This document shows positions 9,030 through 18,107 of a DNA stretch of 64,000 nt, one piece after another. Source of the DNA: an uncultured Clostridia bacterium (GTDB lineage: Bacteria; Bacillota; Clostridia; Lachnospirales; CAG-274); the NCBI GenBank assembly GCA_947632615.1, contig CANRPW010000005.1, forward strand, positions 1-64,000, given 5' to 3'. A program made the position numbers and the translations under genes. Numbering within the stretch: the stretch's first letter is position 1; each line of letters begins with the position of its first letter. The notes below the pieces were generated by a model, which searched no databases, was not told the origin of the DNA, and saw nothing but the letters and a program-made list of their open reading frames with translations.

Positions 9030-9599
9030 ATGAAATATATACTTGCTTCTGCCTCTCCAAGACGAAAGGAGCTTATAAAAAATCTGGATGTAGATTTTGA
9101 AGTCTGTCCCTCGGGCTGTGACGAGGCTTTGGAGGCCGGGCTTAGCTTTTCGGAAACCGTGGAAAGGCTTGCAGAGCTTAAAGCCTACGACATTTTTGAA
9201 AAATTTAAGAATGAAGAGGATATTTTAGTTGTGGGCGCAGACACGATAGTTGTTTTAGACAACCTCATTTTAGGCAAACCTAAAGATAAGGAGGACGCTT
9301 TTGCCACACTTAAAGCCCTTAGCGGACGGTCTCATTTTGTATATACGGGAATGTGTCTTATAAGCAAGGGGCAAAAAATTCTCTGCCATGACAAAACCGA
9401 AGTATTTATGACGGATATTTCAGACAGCGAAATTATAAGCTATATAGAGTCAGGCGAGCCTATGGATAAAGCGGGATCTTATGGCATACAAGGCAAAGGC
9501 TCATTGTTTATAGAAAAGATCAAAGGAAATTATAACACCGTTGTGGGGCTTAATATATCTCAGCTCTACAACATAATGAAAAGGAACGACTTACTATGA
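9030..9599 (+). CDS. maf: Maf nucleoside triphosphate pyrophosphatase
   Basis: 189 residues beginning [15 protein letters not shown], the Maf signature that binds the nucleotide, followed by the [11 protein letters not shown] segment and the Maf-type [12 protein letters not shown] block. Maf proteins hydrolyse modified or canonical dTTP/UTP/CTP to monophosphates and are linked to septum formation in Bacillus. The start is the ATG at 9030, one base after the DUF4321 stop, rather than the upstream ATG at 9006 inside that gene. It overlaps the mreB leader, as in the common maf-mreBCD arrangement. Confidence 0.93.
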   Translation: MKYILASASPRRKELIKNLDVDFEVCPSGCDEALEAGLSFSETVERLAELKAYDIFEKFKNEEDILVVGADTIVVLDNLILGKPKDKEDAFATLKALSGRSHFVYTGMCLISKGQKILCHDKTEVFMTDISDSEIISYIESGEPMDKAGSYGIQGKGSLFIEKIKGNYNTVVGLNISQLYNIMKRNDLL

Positions 9600-9616
9600 A
9601 ATTCGGAGGTACGACA

Positions 9617-10651
9617 ATGTTTACAAAGGATATGGGAATTGATTTAGGAACAGCCAATACCTTAGTCTTTTTAAGAGGCAAGGGTATTGTAGTGAACGAA
9701 CCGTCGGTAGTAGCAATAAACACGGAAACAAAGCAGGTTTTGGCAGTAGGCGACGAAGCCAAGGAAATGATAGGCAGAACTCCCGGCAGCATTGTTGCCA
9801 TTCGCCCTATGAAAGACGGAGTTATTGCAGACTTTGAAATAACTCAGGCTATGCTTAAATATTTTATAAATAAGGCATATAAAAATACACTTTTCGGTCC
9901 TAAACCAAGAATAGTCATCTGCGTTCCCTCGGGAGTAACAGAGGTAGAAAAAAGAGCCGTTATTGAGTCGGCGCTTGCAGCAGGCGCAAAAGACAGATAT
10001 GCCTATTTGGTAGAAGAGCCCATGGCAGCGGCTATAGGCGCAGGTCTTCACGTAGAAGAGCCTGCGGGCAATATGGTAGTAGACATTGGCGGCGGCACCA
10101 GCGAGGTTGCTGTAATTTCACTTGGGGGCATAGTCACAGCCATTTCGGAAAGAATAGCAGGAGATGCCTTCGACCAAGCTATATCAGCTTATGTAAAAGA
10201 CACCTACAAGCTGGCAATAGGAGACCGTACAGCCGAAGACATAAAATTAAACATAGGCTGCGCCTACCTTGACGACGACTCGGAAATACTTGCTATGGAG
10301 ATAAGAGGCAGAGATTTAGTCACAGGTCTTCCCAAAAATATAGAAGTAACCTCAGAGGACATTTTAAAGGCGCTTGAAAACCCCGTTTCAAGGATAATTT
10401 CCGCCATAAAAACCACTCTTGAAAAGACTCCCCCGGAGCTTTCCGCAGACATTATGGAGTGCGGAATTTATCTTACCGGCGGCGGCGCCCTTCTCAAGGG
10501 GCTTGACAAGCTCATATCTCTTGAAACAGGTATGCCCGTGCATATAGCAGACGAGCCTCTTAACTGTGTTGCAAACGGCACAGGCGCTGTGCTTGAGCAT
10601 ATAGATACTCTTAAAAATGTTCTTATAACCTCACAAAAGCTGAGAATGTAA
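9617..10651 (+). CDS. mreB: Rod shape-determining actin homologue MreB
   Basis: Bacterial actin that polymerises under the membrane and directs lateral wall synthesis. 344 residues, normal length. ATP-binding motifs of the actin fold are present: phosphate-1 GIDLGTANT (about 8-16), phosphate-2 [13 protein letters not shown] (about 155-167) and adenosine [10 protein letters not shown] near residue 290. The start [11 protein letters not shown] is preceded by CGGAGG at 9602-9607; an in-frame ATG at 9596 lies before that site. It is followed directly by mreC and mreD. Confidence 0.97.
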   Translation: MFTKDMGIDLGTANTLVFLRGKGIVVNEPSVVAINTETKQVLAVGDEAKEMIGRTPGSIVAIRPMKDGVIADFEITQAMLKYFINKAYKNTLFGPKPRIVICVPSGVTEVEKRAVIESALAAGAKDRYAYLVEEPMAAAIGAGLHVEEPAGNMVVDIGGGTSEVAVISLGGIVTAISERIAGDAFDQAISAYVKDTYKLAIGDRTAEDIKLNIGCAYLDDDSEILAMEIRGRDLVTGLPKNIEVTSEDILKALENPVSRIISAIKTTLEKTPPELSADIMECGIYLTGGGALLKGLDKLISLETGMPVHIADEPLNCVANGTGAVLEHIDTLKNVLITSQKLRM

Positions 10652-10664
10652 AGAGGGACTGAAA

Positions 10665-11540
10665 ATGAATTTTTTTGACAATCATAAAAGGATCTTTTTC
10701 CTTATACTCAGTCTTATTTGTCTTGCTCTTGCAGGCTGGTCTACCCACAGGTTTGCTCCCTCCTTTTTTGAAAAGACGGTTGGCACTGTGCTTACACCTA
10801 TTGCAGGGGGCATAAATAAAGCGGGCAGCTTTGTTTCCGCAAGGTTTAAGGCTATTACAAATACAAACTCCATTATAGATGAAAACGAAAGCCTTAAGGA
10901 AGAAATAGAAAAGCTCAAATTAGACAATTCAAGACTTGCTCTTTTAGAGCAGGATAACGCCGACCTTATGGGGCTTCTGAACATACAGGGTAAATATTCC
11001 GCCTTTGACACTGAGGGCGCAAGAATAATCGCCAAAGACCCGGGCAACTGGTATGACGTATTTATAATAGACAAGGGCACAAACAACGGTCTTACCGAAA
11101 ATATGGCAGTAGTGTCAGGGGGAGGACTTGTTGGGCGCATAAAAGAATGTGGCTTTAACTACTCAAAGGTAGTTTCCATTATAGATGATGCCGATGCGGT
11201 AAGCGCCACAGCCATGCGTACAGGCGATGTGGGCTATGTAAAGGGCGACTACTACAACAACGGCATGTGCAGAATGGAGCTTATAGATATGTCTTCTAAA
11301 ATGGCAGAGGGCGACGAAATAATCACCTCGGGCTTTTCAAGCGTATACCCCGAGGGCATAGTTATAGGCAGAGTAACGGAAATAGAAAATGCCGACAAAA
11401 CATCCACAAAGACAGCACTTATAGCGCCTGCGGCAGATTTCAAGCATTTAAGCAGCGTTCTTGTGGTAAAAAACACACCTAAAAACGCCGAATATAACTT
11501 TGATGAAACAACAGAGACCACTACGGAGGCAGAGGGTTGA
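10665..11540 (+). CDS. mreC: Rod shape-determining protein MreC
   Basis: 291-residue bitopic membrane protein that links cytoplasmic MreB to the periplasmic-side wall synthesis enzymes. N-terminal membrane helix at about residues 9-28, a coiled coil at about 65-100 (ENESLKEEIEKLKLDN) and the beta-barrel MreC core including NNGLTENMAVV and GLVGRI. The C-terminal tail is Thr/Glu rich. GAGGG ribosome site. The stop overlaps the TTG start of mreD. Confidence 0.95.
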   Translation: MNFFDNHKRIFFLILSLICLALAGWSTHRFAPSFFEKTVGTVLTPIAGGINKAGSFVSARFKAITNTNSIIDENESLKEEIEKLKLDNSRLALLEQDNADLMGLLNIQGKYSAFDTEGARIIAKDPGNWYDVFIIDKGTNNGLTENMAVVSGGGLVGRIKECGFNYSKVVSIIDDADAVSATAMRTGDVGYVKGDYYNNGMCRMELIDMSSKMAEGDEIITSGFSSVYPEGIVIGRVTEIENADKTSTKTALIAPAADFKHLSSVLVVKNTPKNAEYNFDETTETTTEAEG

Positions 11541-12049
11541 AATATATAGTATATACTTTACTGGCAATTTTTAATATAATACTTCAGACAACTATATTTG
11601 AGAGCTTTGCTATAATAGGCATAAAACCCAACACGGCTCTTATAATAGTCGTTTCCGTTGCGTTCATACAGGGCGAGGCAGACGGCATATTTATGGGGCT
11701 TATGGCAGGCTTTCTTCAAGATACCCTCTTTTCGGTATATCTTGGCTGCAATATGTTTATATATGCCCTTATAGGCATGGTATGCGGATATTGCTTTAAG
11801 GCATTTTTTAAAGAGAGCTTTCTTCTTCCTCTTGCAATAGTTGCAGGGGCAGACATATTCTACAGCTTAATATATTTTACACTTAATATACTGCTTATGG
11901 GATATTCTAACTTTCTTGCCTTTCTTTTGCCTAAGGTATTGCCTGAGCTTGTGTACACCGTTCTGATATCGGCATTTTTATACAGAATAGTTTATATAAT
12001 AACGGAATTTCTCAACAATCGTAAAAGCAGCAGACGCAGACTTTTCTGA
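11537..12049 (+). CDS. mreD: Rod shape-determining protein MreD
   Basis: 170-residue integral membrane protein with about five to six hydrophobic helices, the usual MreD size and position after mreC. It starts with TTG at 11537, overlapping the mreC TGA, with GGAGG at 11525-11529. Part of the elongasome with MreB, MreC, PBP2 and RodA, all encoded in this operon. Confidence 0.9.
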   Translation: MKYIVYTLLAIFNIILQTTIFESFAIIGIKPNTALIIVVSVAFIQGEADGIFMGLMAGFLQDTLFSVYLGCNMFIYALIGMVCGYCFKAFFKESFLLPLAIVAGADIFYSLIYFTLNILLMGYSNFLAFLLPKVLPELVYTVLISAFLYRIVYIITEFLNNRKSSRRRLF

Positions 12050-12067
12050 GAACGAAGGTAACTTATC

Positions 12068-14566
12068 ATGGATAAAATAAGGGAATTTTTAAATAAATAT
12101 TCTGACACAACGGTTTTCAGAATGGGTGTGGTTCTGGGAGGTACGTTTTTGCTTTTTTTCCTGCTTTTGTGCAGGCTTTACAACCTTCAGATAATAAACG
12201 GCGATTACTTTAATACCCAAATTTCGGGTACGACCACAAAAGAGATCTCCGTAAGCGCTCCCAGAGGAAACATATATGACAGAATGGGACGTCCCCTTGC
12301 CGTAAACTACTCCTCTTGGGTAGTAAAGCTTGACCCCAGCGTAAGCATGGATGACCCTAATGCCGTTCTTTACAGACTCATACAGCTTTTGGAACAAAAC
12401 GGAGAAGAAATAGAAGACGACTTCCCCATTTCAGAGGAAAAGCCCTATGCCTTTCTTCTTGACGGCTCGGAAACCCGTGAGGTCAGGTGGAAAAAGGATA
12501 TGGGGCTTAAGGAAGGGCTTAATGCCTCAGAGTGCTTTTATACTCTGAGAGATATGTTTGAAATAGACCCCTCTATGAGTGACGAAGAGGCAAGAAAACT
12601 CCTTTCTCTTCGCAGCACTATGTACAGACAACGCTATTCCAAATATATGCCTATAGTAATATCAAAAGAGGTCTCTCAGAAGACCATAGCCTACCTTGAA
12701 GAAAATTCCTCAGCCTTTCCCGGCATATATATAGATGCCGAATATTTAAGGAGATATCCCGACGGAGAGCTTTTCTCCCATTTGCTGGGCTATATAAGAA
12801 CCATCTCCGACGAAGACCTTAAAGAATATGAAAAATATGGCTATGATATAAACGACATCATAGGTCAGGACGGAATTGAAAAAGCCTTTGAGCTGGAGCT
12901 TAAGGGCACAGACGGTGCAGAGCTTGTAGAGGTCGACAGCGTGGGCAGACGTATACAATCTCACTCCGAGGGCTCACAAGCCCCCGTTCCCGGAAACAAT
13001 GTTTTCCTTACCATAGACTCCGAGCTTCAGAAGGGAGCGTATGCCGACCTTAAAGAGGTGCTCAAAAACACTCTTATAAGCCGCCTTACAGGCAGAAGCA
13101 AAAACTATAACTTCACTACCTCCAAAATGGGTGAAGCCATGGCAAAGGGCGGTTCGGTAGGCATAGAGGAGCTTATGTCAGCCACAGGCGGCTATAGCCT
13201 TAAACTGGCAAACTATATAAAAAGCAAAGACAAAAACGCTGAGAACGACCCTTCCCTTGGGGCAGACATACTCTCAGAGGGCTTAAGCTCGGGAGATGTA
13301 TCTTTAAGAGAGCTGCTTCTGTGTATGTTTGAACAGGGCACACTTGATAAAAACAGCAGCTGGTATGAAAGGATAGAAGCCGGCACGGTAAGCCCGGGCA
13401 GCGCTGTAATAGGTATGCTTGATGACGGCACAATGGAGCCTTCACTTACTAAAATGGATCCCTGCACAGGTTCTGTTGTGGTAAGCGATGTAAACACCGG
13501 CGAAATTTTGGTTTCCGTTTCATACCCTTCATACGACAACAATCAGCTTGTAAATAAATTCAACAACGACTATTACAACAGGCTTCGTCTTGACAGCTCT
13601 ACCCCTCTTGTAAACCGTCCCTTTACCGAGCCAAGAGCCCCGGGCTCTACATTTAAGATGATAACCCTTTTTGCAGGGCTTGAGGGAGGCTATATAAACA
13701 GAAATTCCACCATTTATGACGAGGGCGAATTTACAAAAGCAGGCGAACCCTACGCCCACTGCTGGATAGGCGGCGGCAACGGTTCTCACGGCAGAGTAAG
13801 CCCCACAAGGGCGCTTGAAGTGTCGTGCAACTATTTCTTCTACGAGCTTAGTTATCGTATGGGTATTACAAAGCTCAACGAATATATGGAGAAGTTTGGT
13901 CTTAACGACCCTACAGGGGTAGAAATATACGAGCTTTACGACTCAAGAGCCGACTACCCTTCCAACATAGCCTCTCCCGCATATAAAAAATATATATACG
14001 AAAGCCGCTATCCCGATGCTCCCGAGAGCGAAGCTAACTGGTATGACGGCGACACTATAAGAACGGGTATCGGTCAGTCTTACAACAACTATACCAATGC
14101 CACACTCAATAAATATGTAGCCACAGTAGCCAACGGCGGAAAGAGATATTCTCTCCACCTTTTAGACAAAATAACCAACTACGACGGCACAAAAACAGTA
14201 TATGACAAAGAGCCTGAGTTGGAGACAGACCTTCAGCTAAGCCCCGAAAATGTAGACACAGTCCATCAGGGTATGTATCAGGTAACACACGGTTCGTCGG
14301 GTACTCTGAGAAATTATTTTTCAGGCTATGAAGTGCCTGTGGCTGCAAAATCAGGTACGGCGCAGGAAAACCTTAAGCGTGCGGAGCATACTATTTTTGT
14401 AGGCTTTGCCCCTTACGACGACCCCGAAATAGCAATTTCTATAATAATACCCTTTGGTGACGACTCAACAGGGCCTGCCCCAAATCTTGCCAAGAAAATA
14501 ATATCACGCTATGTAGATATGAATTCAACATCTGACAGAGAATATTACAACACCTTGACAAGATAA
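12068..14566 (+). CDS. mrdA: Penicillin-binding protein 2 (elongasome transpeptidase)
   Basis: 832-residue class B penicillin-binding protein that crosslinks lateral peptidoglycan together with RodA. One membrane helix at about 20-42, then the PBP dimerisation domain (SAPRGNIYDRMGRPLAVN around 80) and the transpeptidase domain. Active-site motifs: S527-T-F-K530, S586-C-N588 and K761-S-G-T764. A stretch of about 130 residues (roughly 335-465) enlarges the protein between the dimerisation and catalytic parts; similar insertions occur in clostridial PBP2. It lies between mreD and minD in the cell-shape operon. Confidence 0.95.
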   Translation: MDKIREFLNKYSDTTVFRMGVVLGGTFLLFFLLLCRLYNLQIINGDYFNTQISGTTTKEISVSAPRGNIYDRMGRPLAVNYSSWVVKLDPSVSMDDPNAVLYRLIQLLEQNGEEIEDDFPISEEKPYAFLLDGSETREVRWKKDMGLKEGLNASECFYTLRDMFEIDPSMSDEEARKLLSLRSTMYRQRYSKYMPIVISKEVSQKTIAYLEENSSAFPGIYIDAEYLRRYPDGELFSHLLGYIRTISDEDLKEYEKYGYDINDIIGQDGIEKAFELELKGTDGAELVEVDSVGRRIQSHSEGSQAPVPGNNVFLTIDSELQKGAYADLKEVLKNTLISRLTGRSKNYNFTTSKMGEAMAKGGSVGIEELMSATGGYSLKLANYIKSKDKNAENDPSLGADILSEGLSSGDVSLRELLLCMFEQGTLDKNSSWYERIEAGTVSPGSAVIGMLDDGTMEPSLTKMDPCTGSVVVSDVNTGEILVSVSYPSYDNNQLVNKFNNDYYNRLRLDSSTPLVNRPFTEPRAPGSTFKMITLFAGLEGGYINRNSTIYDEGEFTKAGEPYAHCWIGGGNGSHGRVSPTRALEVSCNYFFYELSYRMGITKLNEYMEKFGLNDPTGVEIYELYDSRADYPSNIASPAYKKYIYESRYPDAPESEANWYDGDTIRTGIGQSYNNYTNATLNKYVATVANGGKRYSLHLLDKITNYDGTKTVYDKEPELETDLQLSPENVDTVHQGMYQVTHGSSGTLRNYFSGYEVPVAAKSGTAQENLKRAEHTIFVGFAPYDDPEIAISIIIPFGDDSTGPAPNLAKKIISRYVDMNSTSDREYYNTLTR

Positions 14567-14693
14567 GGCAAATATAAAAGCTTTATGGAAACAGTATGCG
14601 GAATTTGCTTTTGAATTCTGATGAAAACCCGAGAGAATTCTGTTAAAATACTTTTTAGAAGGACCTTGGAAAATTACATTAGGAGGAAATATA

Positions 14694-15485
14694 ATGGGAA
14701 ATATACTGGTAGTGACTTCAGGTAAGGGCGGAGTTGGCAAAACCACCACCTCTGCCAACATAGGAATGGGACTTGCCCAAACAGGCAAAAATGTGCTTCT
14801 TATAGATGCAGACATAGGCCTTAGAAATCTTGATGTGGTAATAGGTATGGAAGACAGAATAGTCTACGATCTTGTAGACGTAATAGAAGGCAGCTGCCGC
14901 TTAAGCGAAGCTCTTATAAGAGATAATAACCACGAAAATCTTGCCCTTTTGCCTGCGGCTCAGACAAAGGATAAAACAGCTGTCACCCCCGAGCAGATGG
15001 TGAAGCTGTGTACCGATCTGAAGGCAAGCTATGACTTCATTATAATCGACTGCCCCGCAGGCATCGAGCAGGGCTTTAAAAACGCCGTTGCGGGGGCTGA
15101 TATGGCAATAGTAGTGACAGTCCCCGAGGTCTCTGCAGTAAGAGATGCCGACAGAATAATAGGTCTTTTAAAAGATGCGGGCATAAGCTCACCTAAGCTA
15201 ATTCTTAACAGAGTAAGGGCAGAAATGACAAAACAGGGGGATATGCTGGGGCTTGAAGACATAAAAGAAATTTTAGGAATAGATGCCATAGGTCAGATAC
15301 CCGACGATGCCAGCATAATAATCTCTCAGAATAAGGGCATACCGGTGGTGCTTGGCGACTCACTTGCGGCAAGCGCCTATAAAAACATAGTAAGAAGGCT
15401 TTTAGGCGAGGAAGTCCCCTTTTTAGACCTAAACAAAAAGGAAAAAGCGGGGCTTATAGCCCGTCTTAAAAGAATATTTGAGTAA
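14694..15485 (+). CDS. minD: Septum site-determining ATPase MinD
   Basis: 263-residue ParA/MinD-type ATPase that recruits the division inhibitor MinC to the membrane and so places the septum. The deviant Walker A KGGVGKTT is at residues 11-18, with DADIGLRNLD and the DCPAGIEQGF Walker B region following. The C-terminal amphipathic tail (AGLIARLKRIFE) is the membrane-targeting helix. AGGAGG ribosome site. A gap of 127 bases separates it from mrdA and shows no clear promoter. No minC is found in the window. Confidence 0.96.
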   Translation: MGNILVVTSGKGGVGKTTTSANIGMGLAQTGKNVLLIDADIGLRNLDVVIGMEDRIVYDLVDVIEGSCRLSEALIRDNNHENLALLPAAQTKDKTAVTPEQMVKLCTDLKASYDFIIIDCPAGIEQGFKNAVAGADMAIVVTVPEVSAVRDADRIIGLLKDAGISSPKLILNRVRAEMTKQGDMLGLEDIKEILGIDAIGQIPDDASIIISQNKGIPVVLGDSLAASAYKNIVRRLLGEEVPFLDLNKKEKAGLIARLKRIFE

Positions 15486-15497
15486 GGGGAAGCTTAT

Positions 15498-15758
15498 ATG
15501 AATTTATTTAAAAGATCCGACTCAAAGGAGATAGCTCTTGAAAGGCTTAATAAAGTAATTTTAAAGGACAGAACAGACTTTTCCGCCGACATAATGGAGA
15601 AGCTCTCTAAAGACCTCATTAAAACTATTTCAAATTATATGGAGCTTGACAAAGAAAAAGCTGAAATACATATAGACACGCCCTCAGAGGGAGATGTTCC
15701 CATTCTTACTGTAAAGATACCTATTACAAATATATTTAAAGAAACACAGGTTGACTGA
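15498..15758 (+). CDS. minE: Division topological specificity factor MinE
   Basis: 86 residues, the usual MinE length, with the anti-MinCD region near the N-terminus (SKEIALERLNKVILKDR) and the C-terminal topological domain ending in PILTVKIPI. It stimulates the MinD ATPase and so drives the Min oscillation. It lies 12 bases after minD, with a GGGGAAG ribosome site. Confidence 0.93.
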   Translation: MNLFKRSDSKEIALERLNKVILKDRTDFSADIMEKLSKDLIKTISNYMELDKEKAEIHIDTPSEGDVPILTVKIPITNIFKETQVD

Positions 15759-15760
15759 AT

Positions 15761-16891
15761 ATGTATAATAAAAACAGATTTCCATCATTTGACATATTTT
15801 TAACAGCCCTTGTCATAGCTCTTACCTGCTTTGGCATTTTAGCCATAGGCAGCGCAACAAGAATAAACATAAACGGCTTTAAGGGCGAAAGTGTAAATCA
15901 GATAATATGGCTTACAACAGGTCTTGTGCTGCTTGTTATAACGGCATTTATAGACTACCACACCATATGCCGATTTTGGATACCTATTTATGTGATAAAT
16001 ATCATTCTTTTGATAGCTGTTCTGCTGTTTGGCACGGGTGACGGAGTATCACGCTGGTTGTTCGGCATACAGCCATCAGAGTTTGCTAAAATATTTATTA
16101 TAATTTCTTTAGCAAAATTTATTGACAAATCGAAAGAAAAGATTGATAATATAAGTATAGTGGCTATAGTTTTTGCAATGACCTTTATACCCTTTATACT
16201 TATAAAGGTTCAGCCCTCCCTATCGGCGAGCTTGGTCATATTGGCAATTATGTTTATACTCCTATTTTGCGGAGGCATAAGCTATAAATATATATTTATT
16301 TGTCTTGCCGTAATTGCGCCCATAGCCTTGATACTCTTTTTAGACATAAAATCAGAAGAGCATATAATTTTGGGCAAATTTTTAAACCAATATCAGATAA
16401 ACCGTCTGGTAACAGGTTTTTCGGCAGACATATCAAATACAGACCCATCCTTCTATCAGACAAAAAACTCCATCTGGGCAATAGGCTCAGGGGGGCTTAG
16501 AGGTAAAGGGCTGTATAACGGAACTATAAATCAGCTTAACTACCTACCCGAGTCACACAACGACTTTATTTTCTCCGTTATAGGCGAGGAGTTTGGTTTT
16601 ATAGGCTGTATAGGCGTTCTTGCCGCCTTATTTATAATAATAGCAAGATGTATAACTACAGGTATGAAGTCACACGACGATTTGGGTAAGCTGCTGGCGA
16701 GTGGGGTCGCAGGTATGCTTGCTTTTCAGACCTTTGTCAATGCAGGAGTTGCCACGGGGCTGCTTCCCAATACGGGTATGCCGCTGCCTTTTGTAAGCTA
16801 TGGAGGAAGCTCTCTGTGGATAAATATGATAGGCATAGGTCTGGTTATCAATGTGGGGATGAGAAGGCAAAAATCAATGTTTGAGGGGTGA
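15761..16891 (+). CDS. rodA: SEDS peptidoglycan glycosyltransferase RodA
   Basis: 376-residue polytopic SEDS protein with about ten membrane helices, the glycan polymerase partner of PBP2 in elongation. Signature blocks near the C-terminus include GSGGLRGKGLYNG, the LPESHNDFIFSVIGEE block and PLPFVSYGGSS. FtsW belongs to the same family; RodA is preferred because of mreBCD and mrdA in the same operon. The gene starts 2 bases after the minE stop with a weak ribosome site, suggesting translational coupling. Confidence 0.93.
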   Translation: MYNKNRFPSFDIFLTALVIALTCFGILAIGSATRININGFKGESVNQIIWLTTGLVLLVITAFIDYHTICRFWIPIYVINIILLIAVLLFGTGDGVSRWLFGIQPSEFAKIFIIISLAKFIDKSKEKIDNISIVAIVFAMTFIPFILIKVQPSLSASLVILAIMFILLFCGGISYKYIFICLAVIAPIALILFLDIKSEEHIILGKFLNQYQINRLVTGFSADISNTDPSFYQTKNSIWAIGSGGLRGKGLYNGTINQLNYLPESHNDFIFSVIGEEFGFIGCIGVLAALFIIIARCITTGMKSHDDLGKLLASGVAGMLAFQTFVNAGVATGLLPNTGMPLPFVSYGGSSLWINMIGIGLVINVGMRRQKSMFEG

Positions 16892-16897
16892 TAAAAA

Positions 16898-17293
16898 ATG
16901 AACATAGCTTTAGTCGCACACGACAACAAAAAAATTCTGATGGAAAATCTTTGTATAGCTTACCGCCATATATTTGCTAAGCATACGCTTTTCGCAACAG
17001 GCACTACAGGTACGCTTATAGAAGAGTCTTCGGGTCTTCCCGTAAACAAATATCTCGCGGGTCATTTAGGCGGAGAAGAGCAGCTTTCGGCTCAGATAGC
17101 AAGCAATGACATAGACCTTGTTATTTTCCTCAGAGACCCTGTAGCACCAAAAAACTACGAGCCTGATATTCACAGTGCGCTCAGGCTTTGCGATATGCAC
17201 AATATCCCTGTAGCAACCAATCTTGCCACAGCGGAGGTACTTTTACTTGCTTTAGAGCGAGGCGATCTTGATTGGAGGAACATTGTAAGATAG
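16898..17293 (+). CDS. mgsA: Methylglyoxal synthase
   Basis: 131-residue cytosolic enzyme that converts dihydroxyacetone phosphate to methylglyoxal and phosphate, an overflow route around lower glycolysis. Family motifs: ALVAHDNKK at the N-terminus with the catalytic His-Asp, [10 protein letters not shown] phosphate loop, GHLGGEEQL, the LRDP segment and the C-terminal VATNLATAE. Strong GAGGGGTG ribosome site. Its place downstream of rodA recurs in many Clostridia, but the link to wall growth is not explained by sequence. Confidence 0.95.
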   Translation: MNIALVAHDNKKILMENLCIAYRHIFAKHTLFATGTTGTLIEESSGLPVNKYLAGHLGGEEQLSAQIASNDIDLVIFLRDPVAPKNYEPDIHSALRLCDMHNIPVATNLATAEVLLLALERGDLDWRNIVR

Positions 17294-17298
17294 GCATA

Positions 17299-17559
17299 AT
17301 GATATACTATTTGACTATAAACCTACTGCTTTTTCTGGCAATGGGCACAGATAAATTAAAGGCAATTTTACATAAGCGGCGTATTCCTGAAGCCACCCTG
17401 TTTTCTCTTGCCCTTTTAGGCGGAGCGCCGGGTGGCTTTTTAGGTATGTTTTTATTCAGACATAAAACAAGAAAGCCCAAATTTTATGTTATATATTCAT
17501 TTTCACTTATATTCCACATAGCCCTTATACTCATTCTTGACGCATATTATAAAATATAA
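17299..17559 (+). CDS. DUF1294 small membrane protein
   Basis: 86-residue protein with three hydrophobic segments and the DUF1294 pattern MGTDKLKAILHKRRIPE followed by LALLGGAPGGFLGMF and FRHKTRKPKF. Function unknown. A start at 17272 would overlap mgsA; the ATG at 17299 gives the standard family N-terminus, though only a weak ribosome site is seen. Last gene of the cell-shape operon, with a terminator 50 bases on. Confidence 0.78.
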   Translation: MIYYLTINLLLFLAMGTDKLKAILHKRRIPEATLFSLALLGGAPGGFLGMFLFRHKTRKPKFYVIYSFSLIFHIALILILDAYYKI

Positions 17560-17607
17560 TTATTTATAAACAGACGTATACCGACAGAAGCAGTCGTATA
17601 CAAATTG

Positions 17608-17641
17608 GGGCAAATGAAATAATTTCATCTGCCCTTTTTTT
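17608..17641 (+). terminator. Intrinsic terminator of the cell-shape operon
   Basis: Stem GGGCA-ATGAAA/TTTCAT-TGCCC with one internal mismatch and a TAA loop, followed by seven T. It lies between converging transcripts. Confidence 0.88.
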
Positions 17642-17645
17642 AATT

Positions 17646-18107
17646 TTATAAGCCGGTTTCAGCCCCCGAGTGCTTGTCTGTATATTCCCCAAGAGCCTTA
17701 ATTATTTTGTTATGTACACGGTAGCATTGGCGCACACTCATATACACATTCATAGAAATGTTGTCCCAGCCCTTTTTTCTCAAATATCTGAGACTTATAA
17801 GCCGCCTGTCAAAAGTATCTAAGGTAAGCAAAAATCCGTCTACAAATTCCTTATTTTGTTTTATATTTCTTATTCGCATTTCAAGGTCTTTTATTTCTGC
17901 CTCATACACCTCAATGTTTTTTATAGCTATATTTTCCGTAGGCTTAGAAATATCGGAGGAGGACATCTCATTGTAAGACATAGCCTTCAGCTGTCTGTTA
18001 TAGCCTATCAGGCGGCGTATTTCTAAAATATCGTCGTTAAGACGTGAAGTAATGCGTACAAAGTCTCCCCAGCTTTTAAACATTCTGACACAGTCTTCTT
18101 TATTCAT
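17646..18107 (-). CDS. Phage-like regulator with sigma region-4-like C-terminus
   Basis: 153 residues. The N-terminal half is helical with a coiled-coil stretch (IEVYEAEIKDLEMRIRNIKQ). The C-terminal half (about residues 100-145: DTFDRRLISLRYLRKKGWDNISMN in parts, then a helix-turn-helix ending YRVHNKIIKAL) resembles the sigma-70 region 4-like small proteins of Firmicutes phages (ArpU/RinA-like or DUF1492 type). It overlaps the end of the SMC-like ATPase gene by 8 bases, so the two form one operon. Likely a DNA-binding regulator of phage origin; the target is unknown. Confidence 0.6.
   Translation of the reverse strand: MNKEDCVRMFKSWGDFVRITSRLNDDILEIRRLIGYNRQLKAMSYNEMSSSDISKPTENIAIKNIEVYEAEIKDLEMRIRNIKQNKEFVDGFLLTLDTFDRRLISLRYLRKKGWDNISMNVYMSVRQCYRVHNKIIKALGEYTDKHSGAETGL

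Noticed and set aside
14567-14693. Promoter in the mrdA-minD gap
   Set aside because: A TTGAAT box and a TAAAAT box exist but are about 27 bases apart; no acceptable pair was found.
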